This document shows positions 5,341 to 5,637 of a stretch of DNA of 5,637 nt, one piece after another; positions within the stretch are counted from its first letter, which is position 1; the number at the start of each line of letters is the position of its first letter. Location of the stretch: positions 1 through 5,637 of the forward strand of contig JAAXXA010000217.1 in assembly GCA_013334735.1 (NCBI GenBank), in the 5' to 3' direction. The notes under the pieces were generated by a model. That model did no database searches and was not told where the DNA came from. It saw only the letters and a list, made by a program, of their open reading frames with translations. The stretch comes from Bacteroidota bacterium. Its GTDB lineage: Bacteria > Bacteroidota > Bacteroidia > Bacteroidales > CG2-30-32-10. Made by a program: the position numbers and the translations under genes.

Positions 5341-5383
5341 TTAACAAATGTATAACAAAAGCAACACACAATAACTTTGTTAA
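5341..5383. repeat. 8-bp inverted repeat downstream of the promoter
   Basis: TTAACAAA (5341-5348) and TTTGTTAA (5376-5383) are exact reverse complements with a 27-nt spacer. They lie where transcription from the promoter at 5308-5339 would begin. An operator or a structured leader is possible; the A/T-rich content makes chance plausible. Confidence 0.4.
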
Positions 5384-5428
5384 ACACTTGAAAACAGTGT
5401 GTAAGCTGATTTTAATTAAAAAGAATTT

Positions 5429-5447
5429 CTCGAAGCTCTGCTTCGGG
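5429..5447. repeat. Triloop hairpin CGAAGC-TCT-GCTTCG
   Basis: CGAAGC (5431-5436) and GCTTCG (5440-5445) pair around a 3-nt loop, extended by one wobble and one G-C pair. It is unusually G/C-rich for this intergenic stretch. Read on the minus strand it is followed by GAGAAATTCTTTTTAA, so it could terminate a minus-strand transcript coming from beyond the window; on the plus strand there is no T run. Confidence 0.5.
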
Positions 5448-5487
5448 GTTATTAATTAGTAAAGAAATAAATATTCACAATCCTTAA

Positions 5488-5637
5488 TTTGGAGTATGGA
5501 GGAAAACAACAAGTTATTTGAAAAATGTAGCAGGTTATAATAAATCATGGAAAAAATTTATTATTACTAATCCTGGAAAATGTGAGATTATGAGTTATAG
5601 AAAGCAAATAATGAGGAATTATGGTATTAATATACGC
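5488..5637 (+). CDS. Possible 5' part of an unrecognised gene
   Basis: One plus-strand frame stays open from 5488 to the end of the window (50 codons), reading for example YLKNVAGYNKSWKKF and ending NYGINIR. The composition is plausible for a soluble basic protein. No ATG lies in frame before 5590; a TTG at 5518 is possible. Another frame has an ATG at 5496 that stops after 14 codons, so a frameshift or a decayed gene is also possible. No family is recognised. Confidence 0.25.

Larger units (their letters stand above)
5209..5487. other. Intergenic region without a recognisable gene
   Basis: This A/T-rich stretch upstream of the antitoxin holds the promoters, inverted repeat and hairpin listed separately, plus a small stem ACACT/AGTGT (5384-5388 and 5396-5400). 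No convincing coding frame or RNA gene was seen. Confidence 0.5.

Noticed and set aside
5205..5387. Minus-strand 60-codon frame ending in an ATGA overlap with the antitoxin start
   Set aside because: It is rich in Cys, Phe and Lys, runs through promoter boxes and inverted repeats in A/T-rich DNA, and has no recognisable motif. The overlap is probably chance.

Overview
The window looks like accessory DNA from a Bacteroidota (Bacteroidetes) genome. It is AT-rich, genes start without Shine-Dalgarno sequences, and every promoter I could place has the phylum-specific -7 box TAnnTTTG, several with a TTTG-like -33 element. The protein families (ORF6N DNA-binding protein, paired tyrosine recombinases, a primase-helicase-type AAA+ ATPase) are also typical of mobile DNA in that phylum. 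No RNA gene or CRISPR array was seen.

Layout. Positions 1-177 hold the 3' end of an unrecognised gene, followed by a hairpin terminator. On the minus strand at 235-600 is a Cro/CI-type repressor. It is separated by a 142-bp divergent control region (601-742, with two facing promoters and repeated AATGCA half-sites) from a plus-strand operon. The operon holds an AAA+ ATPase with a C-terminal winged helix (743-2440), a tyrosine recombinase with all six catalytic residues (2481-3476) and an overlapping degenerate recombinase (3448-4311). This reads as a mobile-element core: repressor, DNA-processing ATPase and a recombinase pair. Next comes an ORF6N-domain gene with its own promoter (4381-4923).

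The most striking signal is a pair of perfect 35-bp palindromes (17-bp arms around one central T). One lies between the second recombinase and ORF6N (4311-4345); the other lies inside the ORF6N coding sequence (4586-4620). They match at 25 of 35 positions, and all ten differences fall in five symmetric pairs that keep base pairing. The non-coding copy would encode nearly the same peptide (RSQFVTS) as the coding copy (RSQFATS) if read in the equivalent frame. This suggests a family of DNA palindromes tied to ORF6N genes, possibly an autoregulatory operator or a selfish or recombinational site.

Just past ORF6N, on the minus strand, are a VapB-like antitoxin gene (4972-5208) and the start of a PIN-domain VapC toxin that breaks off after about 20 recognisable residues. 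The break (about 4925-4936, at the palindrome CTGTGCACAG) probably marks the right edge of the incoming element. From 5209 to 5637 I see promoters, inverted repeats, a hairpin and possibly the start of another gene, but nothing I can name.
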